Assembly: GCF_008087665.1 (NCBI RefSeq)
Contig: NZ_CP042912.1
Span: 1,860,001 to 1,924,000 of the forward strand
DNA from: Mariniblastus fucicola
GTDB lineage: Bacteria; Planctomycetota; Planctomycetia; Pirellulales; Pirellulaceae
Direction: 5' to 3'
DNA length: 64,000 nucleotides
Shown: in pieces, positions 8,544 to 17,967 of the stretch
Position numbering within the stretch: the stretch's first letter is position 1
Layout of the letters: the number at the start of each line of letters is the position of its first letter
Made by a program: the position numbers and the translations under genes
Notes under the pieces: generated by a model
Told to the model about the DNA's origin: nothing
Databases searched by the model: none
What the model saw: the letters and a program-made list of their open reading frames with translations, nothing else

Positions 8544-10421
8544 TTACGGCTGCGACGGACTGCCTGTCACGAACTCTTTCATCTTCGTCCAAGCCGACTT
8601 CTGTTCCTGCAGTTCCTCAGCAGTCGGCAGGTTGCCATCGATCAAATCAGTCGTCACGCGAGCCGGACGCTTGTCTTCCATCTCCGAACCGTTGCGAAAC
8701 ATCTCCGGTGCGGATTCTGCAAGATAACGATTCGATTCCTCGGACACTGTATCGTCTTCGGTGTACTCGCGATCGTTTCCTGGAATGGCGTCGACGACCA
8801 GACGTGCAACCATCGTTTCGTCTTTCTTCGCTCCTCGAAAAATTTTCAAGATGCGACCGTAGGTGAAATCGTGATTCGCCAAAGTCTCAATCAGATCGCC
8901 GATCTCGGTCGAGCAAACCGTTTCTTCGCGTCCATGATCCTTTGAGTAGTGGATCAACTTCAGCTTGCCGGTCCCAGCCGATCGAATCGTGGTTCCGGTC
9001 TCGACGTACAGGAAGTCATCCGAGACTCGAGCGTCGCCAAAGACGACCACTTCAGGCCGTTTGCTGCGTGAGAAATGAACCATCGGGCTCGACTCAACCG
9101 GAACGCTGTGCAGAAAGAAATCTTTAAACTTGCGGCCATAGACCAACGGGTGATCCGGGCTGCGTGTGTGCAACGCGCGGAACGCACCGTAACGAGTTTC
9201 TGCACTTTCAGACTGCATCAACAGTTCGAGATAGGTTGCTGCATCGGAATCTTCGCAGGCCGAAAGTGCTGTCATCGCGTGCCAGCGGAACGCCGGTTCG
9301 GTTTCGGCGACTTCTTTCAGAATCAACAAGCCTTCCGAGTGGCCGCAGTAAGTCAACGCTTCGGCGGCGCGGAACCGAAGTTCCAAATCCGGATTGGTGA
9401 GCGAACGTTTCAAAGTCGGAACAGCGTCGCGTCCGATGGCTTCGAGTCGAAGTGCTGCCTGCGCGCAAGTCGCCGGGTCAGTCATCTGCTTGCCAAGTTC
9501 GTCCAGACGTTCGACTCGCTGCTGCGATGTTTCGTTGTATCGAATATTGGCCATCACTTCAGAGAAACGTCGGACATTGTGTCGGTAAATATCCGGCAAC
9601 TCCAGATTGACGGTCTTGTAATTCTTCGGCTGGGCAATGCCTTCTCTACCGTTTTCGGTCAGCGAAGTAAAGCGAGCGTTCACGGCGCGAGAGATCAGCG
9701 TCGTCGTTTTCGGACCGTAAGTCTGGGTCCGCAAGTTCAAACCAAGCGGACGGTATTCCAATGTTTCTCCACCGCCCAGGATCCAGCCATGAAGTTCGTT
9801 GGCTTCGTCCTGACGTGACTCAAAAACGCTGTCCACAAGGATCGCGCCTTCGGCAAGCCCGACGACCAGGCCTTCTTTCAGGCGACGGCCTTTGAATTGA
9901 GCCAGTCGTCTGAGTCGCGTGCGGAACACGGTTCCGTCATCAAGGCTGGTGCCTTCCATGTTGGGCACCATCTGAATTTCGACGTCGAAGCTGTCGCCTT
10001 TGCGTGCCCCAGGAGGAACATAGCCTCGGACGATCACCATCTCTGTATCTTTGCTTTCGAAAAGCTCGCGCGGATTGTCCAGTTTGTCTTTGTGCGTTTT
10101 AAGCTCGTCCAGCAAGTGGTCGCGATACGCACCGGGCTTCGCTGCCGATCCTGTTCCGTCAAGATTCAGCACCAATCCGATGCCTTCGATTTTGGCGTAG
10201 TCCATTCCCCACATGCCGCACGTTTCGGAAATGTACTTCGGGCCGACGGGAGATTTGTCCACGAACTGACTCAGTTCGTCTTCGTCGTCAGGACTTTGCC
10301 CGCGTTTGATGAAGTTGTTACATCCCGTTGCAGTTAAAATTCCGGCGATGGAAAACGCGGTAATACCAGCCAGGACTGAACGTCGGTGCGGATTGAGCGG
10401 TAACGAGAGACGTTTCTTCAT
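8544..10421 (-). CDS. FlgI-like lipoprotein with HEAT repeats
   Basis: The ATG at 10421 has AAGG eight bases upstream and is preferred over one five codons earlier. The N-terminus has RRSVLAG, a hydrophobic stretch and ATGC, a probable lipobox with a non-canonical residue at -3. Residues about 55-300 resemble the flagellar P-ring protein FlgI: GIGLVLNLDGTG, VRGYVPPGARKGDSFDVEIQ and GTVFRTRLRRLAQ match FlgI core strands. Residues about 305-430 are HEAT-like (AALRLEAIGRDAVPTLKRSL). The tail has a metal- or charge-rich low-complexity end. No other flagellar genes are nearby, so it is likely an envelope protein that reuses the FlgI fold. Function unknown. Confidence 0.75.
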   Translation of the reverse strand: MKKRLSLPLNPHRRSVLAGITAFSIAGILTATGCNNFIKRGQSPDDEDELSQFVDKSPVGPKYISETCGMWGMDYAKIEGIGLVLNLDGTGSAAKPGAYRDHLLDELKTHKDKLDNPRELFESKDTEMVIVRGYVPPGARKGDSFDVEIQMVPNMEGTSLDDGTVFRTRLRRLAQFKGRRLKEGLVVGLAEGAILVDSVFESRQDEANELHGWILGGGETLEYRPLGLNLRTQTYGPKTTTLISRAVNARFTSLTENGREGIAQPKNYKTVNLELPDIYRHNVRRFSEVMANIRYNETSQQRVERLDELGKQMTDPATCAQAALRLEAIGRDAVPTLKRSLTNPDLELRFRAAEALTYCGHSEGLLILKEVAETEPAFRWHAMTALSACEDSDAATYLELLMQSESAETRYGAFRALHTRSPDHPLVYGRKFKDFFLHSVPVESSPMVHFSRSKRPEVVVFGDARVSDDFLYVETGTTIRSAGTGKLKLIHYSKDHGREETVCSTEIGDLIETLANHDFTYGRILKIFRGAKKDETMVARLVVDAIPGNDREYTEDDTVSEESNRYLAESAPEMFRNGSEMEDKRPARVTTDLIDGNLPTAEELQEQKSAWTKMKEFVTGSPSQP

Positions 10422-10653
10422 CGGTGTGCCTTCCATGGCGAAATGAAGCTCAAATGGGTGCCATCGTTTGCGAAATGCACAGCGATGGCGCGTATTTTTC
10501 GCGGAACGTAGAGAGATCCCACGCCGCGGTCAAGATTAGTCGTCGGGTCATTATTCGGCCTAAATTGCCCAAACTCTGGCCGTGATGCATCTTCGCTGCT
10601 CCAGACGCGAAATCAGCATGCTGCTGTCGCCAGAACGGGCCAAATTGGCTTAG

Positions 10654-11136
10654 CTAGTCTTTCGGCGCTGTCTCAGGTTTCAGCGTCGAGGAGTGGTCAT
10701 GGATGATCTTCCATTTCCCATCCATCTTGCGAAGCACAAGCGAAAAGTTGCCGTCCTTTTTTACGTCTTCGTCGCCCCCGTCTTTCGGAGGCAAAATCAG
10801 ATGCCACTTTCCCAGGACCAACGCCGCGTCGTCATCGTCGCTCAACATGGTCACTTCAAGTCCGTCAAACGTGAGTGCTCCCATTCCACCTTTGGGGTAG
10901 GACTTTTTGTACTGATCAAGAGTCGCCTGCCAGCCTCGAGTTGTTTTGCCACCGCCACTGAAAGTCAATTTTTCTGATTTCCAGTAGGTTTCCATGAACC
11001 CCTCGATGTCTCCCTCGTTCCAACACTGAGCTTGCGTGGTCAAGATCGTTTCAATGTCGTCGTTCGAATTTGACGACAAACCGGCAATCAACGACAAACT
11101 GAACAGCGACAAAATAGCCAGGGATTTGGAAATCAT
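10654..11136 (-). CDS. Secreted NTF2-like (DUF4440/SnoaL-type) protein
   Basis: This is a 160-residue protein with an N-terminal signal peptide (LSLFSLSLIAGLSS) and an NTF2-like domain. The pattern ILTTQAQCWNEGDIEGFMET, then GWQATLDQYKK, then FSLVLRKMDGKWKIIHDHSS is typical of the DUF4440/SnoaL-like group, whose members bind small ligands or act as simple enzymes. The substrate is unknown. It is transcribed divergently from miaA, with about 175 bases between the two starts serving as a shared promoter region. Confidence 0.8.
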   Translation of the reverse strand: MISKSLAILSLFSLSLIAGLSSNSNDDIETILTTQAQCWNEGDIEGFMETYWKSEKLTFSGGGKTTRGWQATLDQYKKSYPKGGMGALTFDGLEVTMLSDDDDAALVLGKWHLILPPKDGGDEDVKKDGNFSLVLRKMDGKWKIIHDHSSTLKPETAPKD

Positions 11137-11312
11137 TTTAAACTTTCAAATTGAGTACAGTTCGACTGGTGACCGTGTTACTCTGATCGTAACCGGAAAC
11201 GAGAGTTTGTCGTTTGAGTCGTATGCCTACGCCGCGGATCCCGTGCAAAGCATGGTCTCGTGACACCCGTTTCAGGTTGCGACTTTTCAGGCTTCATTCC
11301 ACAATTTTATCC

Positions 11313-12263
11313 ATGACCGATCGATCCGACATCGCCAAAACTTGCTGGTTCCTGACAGGAGCCACCGCCAGCGGAAAATCCAGCACCAGTCTGGAGCTGG
11401 CGAAACGAATCAACGCCGAAATTATTTCGCTGGACTCGATGGCGATCTACCGCGGCATGGATATTGGCACGGCCAAGCCTCCGGTCGAAGAGCGTGGCGA
11501 CATTCCACATCACTTGATCGACATCCGTGATCCCAGCGAAACGTTCAGCACGTCCCAGTATCGTGATGCGGCGTTGCAGACAATTGATGCCGTTCGTTCA
11601 CGCGGGAAAGAAGTTCTGTTCGTCGGTGGAACAGCGCTGTATCTCAAAGCGTTGTTGCGTGGAATGTTCGAAGGTCCCCCAGCCGATTGGGAGTTCCGTA
11701 AAAAGGTCGAGGACGAGATCAAAGAGTCCGGCGGCGAGTTTCTGCACGAGCGTTTGCAGATGGTCGATCCTGTCGCGGCGCACAACATTCATCCCAATGA
11801 CCATCGGCGTCTGATCCGCGCGTTGGAGGTTTTCAGCACGACAGGCAAACCGATCAGTCATTGGCAAATGGAGTTTGACAGCCCGACTCCTGCCGAGCAA
11901 TGTCGCGTGTTCGCGATCCGACATGAGCGATCGATTCTGCACCAACGAATCGAGCAACGCGTCGGTGCCATGTTCGACGCCGGTTTGATCGAGGAAGTTC
12001 GTGGCTTGTTGGAAAAGCACGGCGAGTTGAGCCACACCGCGGCGCAGGCTGTCGGCTATCGCGAGGTTATCGAGCATCTCAATGGTCAGCATACCGAAGA
12101 GGAAACGAAAGAGTTGGTGTTGATTCGAACCCGTCGGTTTGCGCGACATCAGGAGACCTGGTTCCGCAATCTGAGCGAATGCCGCTGGGTTGATTTGGAA
12201 GCCGATTTTGAGCCATCGGCAGTGGCCGAAGAAATTATTGAGATGGCTGGAGTCGACGGCTGA
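11313..12263 (+). CDS. miaA: tRNA dimethylallyltransferase MiaA
   Basis: MiaA transfers a dimethylallyl group to N6 of adenosine 37 in tRNAs that read codons starting with U. The 316-residue product begins at ATG 11313; the longer open frame upstream is not conserved-looking. Visible motifs are the P-loop GATASGKSS, the substrate strand SLDSMAIYRGMDIGTAKPP, GGTALYLKALLRGMFEGPPA and the tRNA-binding end TRRFARHQETWFRN. Length and order match the family. Confidence 0.96.
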   Translation: MTDRSDIAKTCWFLTGATASGKSSTSLELAKRINAEIISLDSMAIYRGMDIGTAKPPVEERGDIPHHLIDIRDPSETFSTSQYRDAALQTIDAVRSRGKEVLFVGGTALYLKALLRGMFEGPPADWEFRKKVEDEIKESGGEFLHERLQMVDPVAAHNIHPNDHRRLIRALEVFSTTGKPISHWQMEFDSPTPAEQCRVFAIRHERSILHQRIEQRVGAMFDAGLIEEVRGLLEKHGELSHTAAQAVGYREVIEHLNGQHTEEETKELVLIRTRRFARHQETWFRNLSECRWVDLEADFEPSAVAEEIIEMAGVDG

Positions 12264-12552
12264 GCCCCGAAAAACCGCGTGTTTTGAGAGCTGAGGACTT
12301 CTTTCTCTGTTTAAGTTCTGTCCTCGCGTCCGATTTCCGTTTTCGGTGGGGTCTAAATTTCAGGACCCGAGTGTGGCTTTGTTGCACCGGATCCAACCGA
12401 ATGAAATAGTTGGTGGGCTCGGGCAATCTGTAATCGGTTTTCTGTGCCCGACCGTGATTCGATGGCACTCTAATTCTATTTTGCGTTTCCTTTGCATCAT
12501 GCAACAGGATGGGATGGAGGGGCCGGTCAGCCTGTTCTGTCCGGCCCTTTTT
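12264..12552 (+). ncRNA. Candidate structured RNA or leader ending in an intrinsic terminator
   Basis: This gap of about 300 bases after miaA contains several pairing segments. GGGTC at about 12349 pairs with GACCC around 12363. CCCGAG near 12364 pairs with CTCGGG near 12418, enclosing a CCAAC/GTTGG hairpin. CGGGCA near 12421 pairs with TGCCCG near 12445. The stretch ends in a strong terminator hairpin with a T tract at 12520-12552, only about 12 bases before the start of the next gene. That layout fits an independent small RNA or an attenuated leader. No known riboswitch, 6S, SRP, tmRNA or RNase P core was recognised. Confidence 0.35.
12520..12552 (+). terminator. Rho-independent terminator or attenuator
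   Basis: GGGCCGG at 12520-12526 pairs with CCGGCCC at 12541-12547. An inner CAG/CTG pairing is separated from it by one T-T mismatch, leaving a 6-base loop. TTTTT follows directly at 12548-12552. It could end miaA or small-RNA transcription, or attenuate the gene that starts at 12565. Confidence 0.8.
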
Positions 12553-12564
12553 GCATTAGGTTTT

Positions 12565-13554
12565 ATGGCGGCGTTCAATATGCTGGTGAACAAGCACCTT
12601 GCGTTTATTTTGGTCACTGTCTCGTGTGCGATGCATTCGTGCACAACGGGGAACGTCTGCGGACAAGACCGCAGTGCATCGCGTGCACCGGAGTTCGAAG
12701 CCGAACGTTTGCCGACGCCGTCTCTGGAGTTGGCTCCTTGGGAAGAGGAAGATTCCGAGCTGGAGATTGTTTCGGGAGAGTCGGCTGGACTTTCAACACG
12801 AACCAAAGACGCGGAACCGTCTCCGGTGGATACCCCGCCAGAAGGACAGGTTTGGGAAACCGAGTCGCACAACGTTCGGGGCGCGTCACAACATAATCCG
12901 ATTCTTGAACTTGAAGGCGAGGAGGTTGCGAATCCTTATCGTGGTGATTGGTTTGATCTGTTGAAAATGGAGCACGTTTGTCGTGAGATCGAATTGATCC
13001 GAGAGCAAGAGGTCGCGATTCGCGACGTCAGCCGGAAGTACAGATCGCTGTGCCGGAGCGTTCTACGAGAGTACGCGCAGGCAATCGTTTTGCCAACGGA
13101 AGAAGCGTATTCACGCCAGGCGATGCAGATGCGACTTGCCAAGCTGAGAACAAACGCTATCGATGAGATTCGCAGTGACATCCTGCTTCCGCAACAGGCC
13201 CGGCGACTCCGGAAAATTGACTTTCAAATGACGCTGCAATCGCAGGGGATTGTCGCGACGCTACGAGATCGTGACTTGGGGCTGGACATTACCAAAGAAC
13301 AGCTCAGGGTGATCGAATCGCGTGCGGCAAAGCTGTCTGTAGAGTACGACTTGCTGCTACGTGGATTCAGGATCGAATTTCGCAACCAGATCCTCGGGCA
13401 GTTGAATTCTGATCAACGAGCCGAAATTGAATCATTGATGCAGTTGGATGCATCGGTTGGGGCGGAGGTGGAAGCCGATCAGGATGTGACAATGCGGGAA
13501 GAACTCGAGCGAGCGGCTTTGGAAAATCTGCAAGAGTATCGCTCTGGGCAGTAG
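12565..13554 (+). CDS. Secreted alpha-helical protein of unknown function
   Basis: I do not recognise the family. The chosen ATG has TTAGG just upstream and gives about 329 residues; the ATG five codons later (12580) is an alternative. The N-terminus is a signal peptide (HLAFILVTVSCAMHSC). Residues about 35-115 are acidic and of low complexity. The rest is predicted helical, rich in R, E, Q and L (ELIREQEVAIRDVSRKYRSL, LRVIESRAAKLSVEYDLLLR, LGQLNSDQRAEIESLM). The LNSDQRAEIE phrase recalls the LTxxQ helices of CpxP/Spy-type periplasmic proteins, so a periplasmic chaperone-like role is possible but weakly supported. It sits right behind a terminator hairpin. Confidence 0.65.
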   Translation: MAAFNMLVNKHLAFILVTVSCAMHSCTTGNVCGQDRSASRAPEFEAERLPTPSLELAPWEEEDSELEIVSGESAGLSTRTKDAEPSPVDTPPEGQVWETESHNVRGASQHNPILELEGEEVANPYRGDWFDLLKMEHVCREIELIREQEVAIRDVSRKYRSLCRSVLREYAQAIVLPTEEAYSRQAMQMRLAKLRTNAIDEIRSDILLPQQARRLRKIDFQMTLQSQGIVATLRDRDLGLDITKEQLRVIESRAAKLSVEYDLLLRGFRIEFRNQILGQLNSDQRAEIESLMQLDASVGAEVEADQDVTMREELERAALENLQEYRSGQ

Positions 13555-13607
13555 GGACGTTGCAACTGCCGCTGTAAATTTTTGAGCCTGCGCGTAAAAT
13601 CAGGCTC

Positions 13608-14297
13608 ATGTCACGTATTTTTGTTTTCGATGCCGTCCACACCATTCTCAGGCCCATGCCTGACGTCGTGTCGGCATATTTTTTAGCCGGTCAACGTCAC
13701 GGTAGTGAACTTTCGAAGCAGGACGTCAAGAAACGTTTTCGCATCGCTCGCCGGCAAAGATTCGGAACGTACGTCGTCGCGTCGCAAACTCACCCCGGTT
13801 CGCTACCGTCGAGCGATGAGATTGAGCGTATGCTTTGGCGCGACCTGATATCGGACGTATTTGAGGACCTCGATCGAGTTGACGAGCTTTTCGAACAGCT
13901 CTGGTTACATTTTGCGATGGCCGAGAATTGGCAATTGTACGACGACGTTGAGGAATGCTGGTCGCGATTGCACGCCAACGGAGACCGAATCGTGGTAGCC
14001 TCAAATTTTGATTCCCGGTTGCTTGACATCGTGGCAAAGCACCCGACTCTCGCGCTCGCCGACGCCGTCTACTGTTCCGCTGAAGTCGGCTTTCGCAAGC
14101 CAGACCCGCGGTTTTATGAAACGGTCGCGACATTGTTCGGGATCAAAGATTCCGACGAAGTGATCATGATCGGAGACGACTTCGAGAACGACTATGTGGC
14201 TCCGGGACGATTCGGCTGGCGGGCTTTTCACCTGAATCGAAAACACGGCGTGCGTCCCGACGAACGGGTAATCTCTTGCCTCAGTCAGCTTTCGTGA
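13608..14297 (+). CDS. HAD-family hydrolase lacking the second catalytic aspartate
   Basis: This 229-residue protein has the HAD layout: motif I FDAVHT (residues 7-12), a helical cap at about 15-100, motif II VVASNFDS, the motif III lysine in FRKPDPRFYE, and motif IV MIGDDFENDYVAPG. Active HAD phosphatases have DxDxT in motif I. Here the nucleophile position D8 is kept but the D+2 general acid is valine, so it may be a slow phosphatase, a dehalogenase-like enzyme or a binding protein. Closest type: HAD subfamily IA. The upstream gene and downstream yjbQ are on the same strand. Confidence 0.85.
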   Translation: MSRIFVFDAVHTILRPMPDVVSAYFLAGQRHGSELSKQDVKKRFRIARRQRFGTYVVASQTHPGSLPSSDEIERMLWRDLISDVFEDLDRVDELFEQLWLHFAMAENWQLYDDVEECWSRLHANGDRIVVASNFDSRLLDIVAKHPTLALADAVYCSAEVGFRKPDPRFYETVATLFGIKDSDEVIMIGDDFENDYVAPGRFGWRAFHLNRKHGVRPDERVISCLSQLS

Positions 14298-14359
14298 CCG
14301 GCGTTGCGTCTGTATCCTGTCCGCAAAATATTTCTTCGGGCCAATGATAGAAGCGATCT

Positions 14360-14788
14360 ATGACACAGTTGCATCAAACTCAAATTTCACTTCCGTCCTA
14401 TCCTCGCGGCTTCCATTTAATCACGCGACACGTTGTAGATGCGTTGCCGGAATTGAGCGAGTTCGGCGTCGGCATGTTACAGGTGTTCATCCAGCACACT
14501 TCGGCGAGTTTGACAATTAATGAAAACGCCGATCCCGATGTTCGCGTCGATATGGAGACTGCGGCGAATTTGATTTGTCCCGAGAACATGCCCTTTGTTC
14601 ACACTTGCGAAGGCCCCGACGATATGCCCGCGCACGTAAAGGCATCTTTCTTCGGTTGTCAGCTGCAGATTCCAATCCGCGACGGTCGATTGGCACTCGG
14701 GACATGGCAAGGCATCTACCTGTGCGAACATCGCAATCGGGGTGGTTCGAGAAGATTGGTGCTGACGATTCAGGGCATGAAAGCATGA
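14360..14788 (+). CDS. YjbQ/UPF0047 family protein
   Basis: This 142-residue single-domain protein matches YjbQ from end to end: QVFIQHTSASLTINENADPD, DDMPAHVKASFFG and LGTWQGIYLCEHRNRGG, the last being the conserved family core. Family members have been reported to have weak thiamine-phosphate-synthase activity, and their true role is unsettled. The conserved histidines in IQHTSA, PAHVKA and CEHRNR form the presumed metal or active site. It is probably co-transcribed with the uvrA-type gene downstream. Confidence 0.93.
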   Translation: MTQLHQTQISLPSYPRGFHLITRHVVDALPELSEFGVGMLQVFIQHTSASLTINENADPDVRVDMETAANLICPENMPFVHTCEGPDDMPAHVKASFFGCQLQIPIRDGRLALGTWQGIYLCEHRNRGGSRRLVLTIQGMKA

Positions 14789-14908
14789 GCGGTGATCGGA
14801 ACGGATCTTTTGCGCCGTCGCGCCCAAGCGCGAGTCAGTTTCGCCAGAACCGTGTGCGGGAAAAACGCACAGACGCGAAAGTTTTTTACTTCATGGATTG
14901 TCGAACCT

Positions 14909-17725
14909 ATGCCTGAGTTCGATCAGATCGAAGTCATCGGTGCTCGTACGCACTGCCTGAAAAACGTCGACGTTTCGATTCCACAGAATCAGTTGGTGGT
15001 GATCACCGGTCGCAGCGGCAGCGGAAAAAGCTCTCTGGCGATCGACACCATCTTCGCCGAAGGACAGCGACAGTTCCTGGAGTGCCAATCGATCCACTCG
15101 CGGCAGTACTTTGATCAACTGCCTCGAGCCGATGTCGATCGCATCGTAAATTTGCCGCCAACGGTTTGCTCCAAACAGCAGAACTCCGGGGGCAGCCCGC
15201 GCAGCACCGTCGGGACGCTGACTGAAGTTCATGACTTTCTCAGAGTCCTGTTCGCACAAGCGGGAACGGTCCACTGCGTGCAATGCGGCGATGCGATTGA
15301 GCAAGCGACTGAGATCGATATTTGCGACGCGATCGAAGCCTTCCCGGAAGCGACTCGCATGATGGTGCTGGCGCCGTTGGTCGACGATGGCATGGAGCTC
15401 GCGAGAGCTATCGAAATGGTCCGCCGTGAAAGGTTGCTGCGCATCTCGATCGATGGAGCGATCTTCGACATCGAAGAGACGCCGCCGCTTGATCCGCAAC
15501 GGCAATATGAATTCGCAGCCGTTGTCGATCGCATTATTGTGCGTGACAATTTTCGGGAACGGCTACTCAAAGCCATCGATTCGGCTTCGGAACTCGGTCA
15601 GGGCAACATCCTCGTTCGCTACGTGACTCCGGGCGACCTCGAAGCCGATGCTTCGATTCGCAGCGATCCGGTCCGCTGGCAAACTCTGCGATACAGCACG
15701 CGTTACGCTTGTGCAAAATGCGGCATCGCCTGTTCGGAAATTAGTCCACGCCTGTTCAGCTTCAATAGCCCGCAAGGCGCCTGTCCGGAATGCCAGGGGC
15801 TCGGTTTGCAACTGCGTTTTGATACCGAACGAGTTATCGATCGGACGCGTTCGCTCAGTGAAGGCGCCGTGTTGCCGTGGAGCAGTTTCTCAGCCGCGAA
15901 GCTCAAGTCCACGCTGAAAGAATTGCAGCCGCTGTTGGAGAAAGTCGGCTTCGATCGTGACCGGCCGATGTCGGATCTGAGTGCTGATTCTTTGCGACGG
16001 TTGTTGGAATCAACCGACAAGGAATCGCCTGGCATTTTTGTGCTGCTGCACCGCGAACTGGCAACGACCGATGACGATGAACGCTATGAAGAGCTTGCTT
16101 CGCTGGAGCGTCCCCTGCCCTGCCCGGCGTGTCACGGTTCGCGGTTGAATCTACAAGCCAACGCCGTTCGGTTTGCAGGAAATTCAATTGCAGAAGTACT
16201 CAACATGTCGCTTGGCAATGCGGCAGCCTGGTTTCGCGCTGCCAGACTCGACGAATCGACGCCAGAAAAAAAACTGGCGGCTGAAACGCTGGTCGCAGAG
16301 ATTCAAAAACGGCTGGACTATCTGGTCGAAGTCGGCGTGCACTACCTGTCGCTCGGTCGCGGCGCCGATTCGCTAAGCGGTGGAGAACTTCAACGCGTAC
16401 GCATGGGGGCTTCGATCGGATCCGGCTTGGCCAACGTTTGCTACGTGCTCGACGAACCCAGCGTTGGCTTGCACGCCCGCGACAGTGAGCGTTTACTGAA
16501 CTCTCTGCGAACACTGAAAGAAAACGGCAATTCGCTGATCGTCGTTGAGCATGACGAAACGATCATCGAAAATGCAGACCACTTGATCGATGTCGGTCCC
16601 GGCGCCGGAGACCTTGGCGGAGAAGTCGTCGCCACAGGTTTGCCCGAACAGGTTGCCGCCGCCGATGCTGCCAGCCTGACTGGCGCGTTTCTCAGCGGCA
16701 AAGAGCAGTTTGCGTCGTTTCCGCAGCGTGAAGTTGATTCGAAGAAAGTCATTTCGATTCGCGGCGCCTCCGGGTTCAACTTGAAATCGGTTGACGTTTT
16801 CATTCCGTTGCATCGATTTGTTTGCGTTTCCGGAGTCAGCGGTTCGGGAAAAAGCACGTTGATCAATCGCACGCTGGCTCCCGCGATTCAGGACCATTTT
16901 GGTTTCTTCGGCAAGCGACCTGAGACCTTTGATTCGATCGAGGGATTGGAACAGATCGACAAAGCCATCCTGATCGATCAGGCGCCGATCGGCCGCAGTT
17001 CCAAAAGTTGTCCAGCGACGTTTTGTGGCCTGTGGGATTTGTTTCGCAAAATCTTTTCGGCCACGCGAGTTGCGAAACAACGTGGTTACGGAATTGGGCG
17101 GTTTAGCTTCAACTCGAAAGCCGGGCGTTGTGACGATTGCAAAGGCCATGGAGTCCGGCGCGTTAAAATGGATTTCATGCCGGACCTGTTTGTCGAATGC
17201 GAAACCTGCAAAGGCCGTCGCTTCAACGTGCAAACTTTGCAAGCCAAATTCGGGACGCTCTCGATCGCCGATGTGCTGGACCTGAATGTGGCTCAGGCAC
17301 GTGAACGATTCGAAAACTTCGCCAAACTGACTCGGATTCTCGACGTGATGCTCTCAGTCGGGCTCGGCTATCTCAAGCTCGGCCAGCCCGCTAACACGCT
17401 CTCCGGTGGTGAAGCCCAGCGGCTGAAATTGGCCAAAGAACTGGCTCGATCCTCTGAAGGGCACACGCTTTATCTGCTGGACGAGCCGACGCGAGGATTG
17501 CACTTCGCCGACGTCAGAGACTTGCTGACGGTGCTGCAGAAACTTGTCGATCAGGGACATTCGGTCGTCGTGATCGAGCACAATCTGGACGTGCTCAAGT
17601 CGGCTGACTGGATTATCGATCTTGGTCCCGACGGTGGTGACGCGGGCGGCGAAGTGGTCGTCTGTGGGACACCTGCACAGGTTGCCGCCTGTTCAGTGTC
17701 CATAACCGGGCAATTTTTGGGGTAA
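14909..17725 (+). CDS. uvrA: Excinuclease ABC subunit A (UvrA or UvrA paralogue)
   Basis: UvrA is the damage-recognition ATPase of nucleotide excision repair. From ATG 14909 the protein is 938 residues, the normal length; the longer frame upstream is unlikely to be translated. It has two ABC ATPase halves: Walker A GRSGSGKSS near the N-terminus and SGVSGSGKST in the second half, signatures LSGGELQRVRMG and LSGGEAQRLKLA, and Walker B YVLDEPSVGLHARD and YLLDEPTRGLHFAD. Zinc modules are CAKC/CPEC and CDDC/CETC. The signature deviations (GRGADSLSGGELQ, DQAPIGRSSKSCPAT) are larger than expected for the main UvrA, so this could be a second paralogue. The rest of the genome would decide. Confidence 0.88.
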   Translation: MPEFDQIEVIGARTHCLKNVDVSIPQNQLVVITGRSGSGKSSLAIDTIFAEGQRQFLECQSIHSRQYFDQLPRADVDRIVNLPPTVCSKQQNSGGSPRSTVGTLTEVHDFLRVLFAQAGTVHCVQCGDAIEQATEIDICDAIEAFPEATRMMVLAPLVDDGMELARAIEMVRRERLLRISIDGAIFDIEETPPLDPQRQYEFAAVVDRIIVRDNFRERLLKAIDSASELGQGNILVRYVTPGDLEADASIRSDPVRWQTLRYSTRYACAKCGIACSEISPRLFSFNSPQGACPECQGLGLQLRFDTERVIDRTRSLSEGAVLPWSSFSAAKLKSTLKELQPLLEKVGFDRDRPMSDLSADSLRRLLESTDKESPGIFVLLHRELATTDDDERYEELASLERPLPCPACHGSRLNLQANAVRFAGNSIAEVLNMSLGNAAAWFRAARLDESTPEKKLAAETLVAEIQKRLDYLVEVGVHYLSLGRGADSLSGGELQRVRMGASIGSGLANVCYVLDEPSVGLHARDSERLLNSLRTLKENGNSLIVVEHDETIIENADHLIDVGPGAGDLGGEVVATGLPEQVAAADAASLTGAFLSGKEQFASFPQREVDSKKVISIRGASGFNLKSVDVFIPLHRFVCVSGVSGSGKSTLINRTLAPAIQDHFGFFGKRPETFDSIEGLEQIDKAILIDQAPIGRSSKSCPATFCGLWDLFRKIFSATRVAKQRGYGIGRFSFNSKAGRCDDCKGHGVRRVKMDFMPDLFVECETCKGRRFNVQTLQAKFGTLSIADVLDLNVAQARERFENFAKLTRILDVMLSVGLGYLKLGQPANTLSGGEAQRLKLAKELARSSEGHTLYLLDEPTRGLHFADVRDLLTVLQKLVDQGHSVVVIEHNLDVLKSADWIIDLGPDGGDAGGEVVVCGTPAQVAACSVSITGQFLG

Positions 17726-17967
17726 GGCCCGGCCGCCGGCAGAAGATCAAATTTGTCGGGTTTCGTAGGCCAAAGTAAGGCCGAAAACGGTTTCTTGGTT
17801 TGGTTGTGGACTTTCGCCACAAGTTGCAGATTGAAGAAAGGTAAGTTTGCTGGTTGGACAAAATTGCGATTGCCCGTCGCGGAACGGTCGGGCATCGAAT
17901 TTGCTCCGATAGATAGAAACAACATGCTTGCCGCAAATCGATGACCCCAAGGAAAAGAAGCAATCTC

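Noticed and set aside
8544-10421. A flagellar locus suggested by FlgI similarity
   Set aside because: No other flagellar gene is present and the protein carries HEAT repeats and a lipoprotein-type N-terminus.
12264-12552. 6S, SRP, tmRNA or RNase P RNA, or a known riboswitch
   Set aside because: None of their conserved core sequences could be found, so only an unnamed structured RNA is proposed.
12346-12564. N-terminal extension of the secreted helical protein from an ATG at 12346
   Set aside because: The extension crosses the terminator hairpin, and the later start gives a proper signal peptide with a ribosome site.
16493-17242. Open frame of 249 codons opposite uvrA
   Set aside because: The opposite strand carries the conserved UvrA ATPase and zinc modules; this frame shows none.
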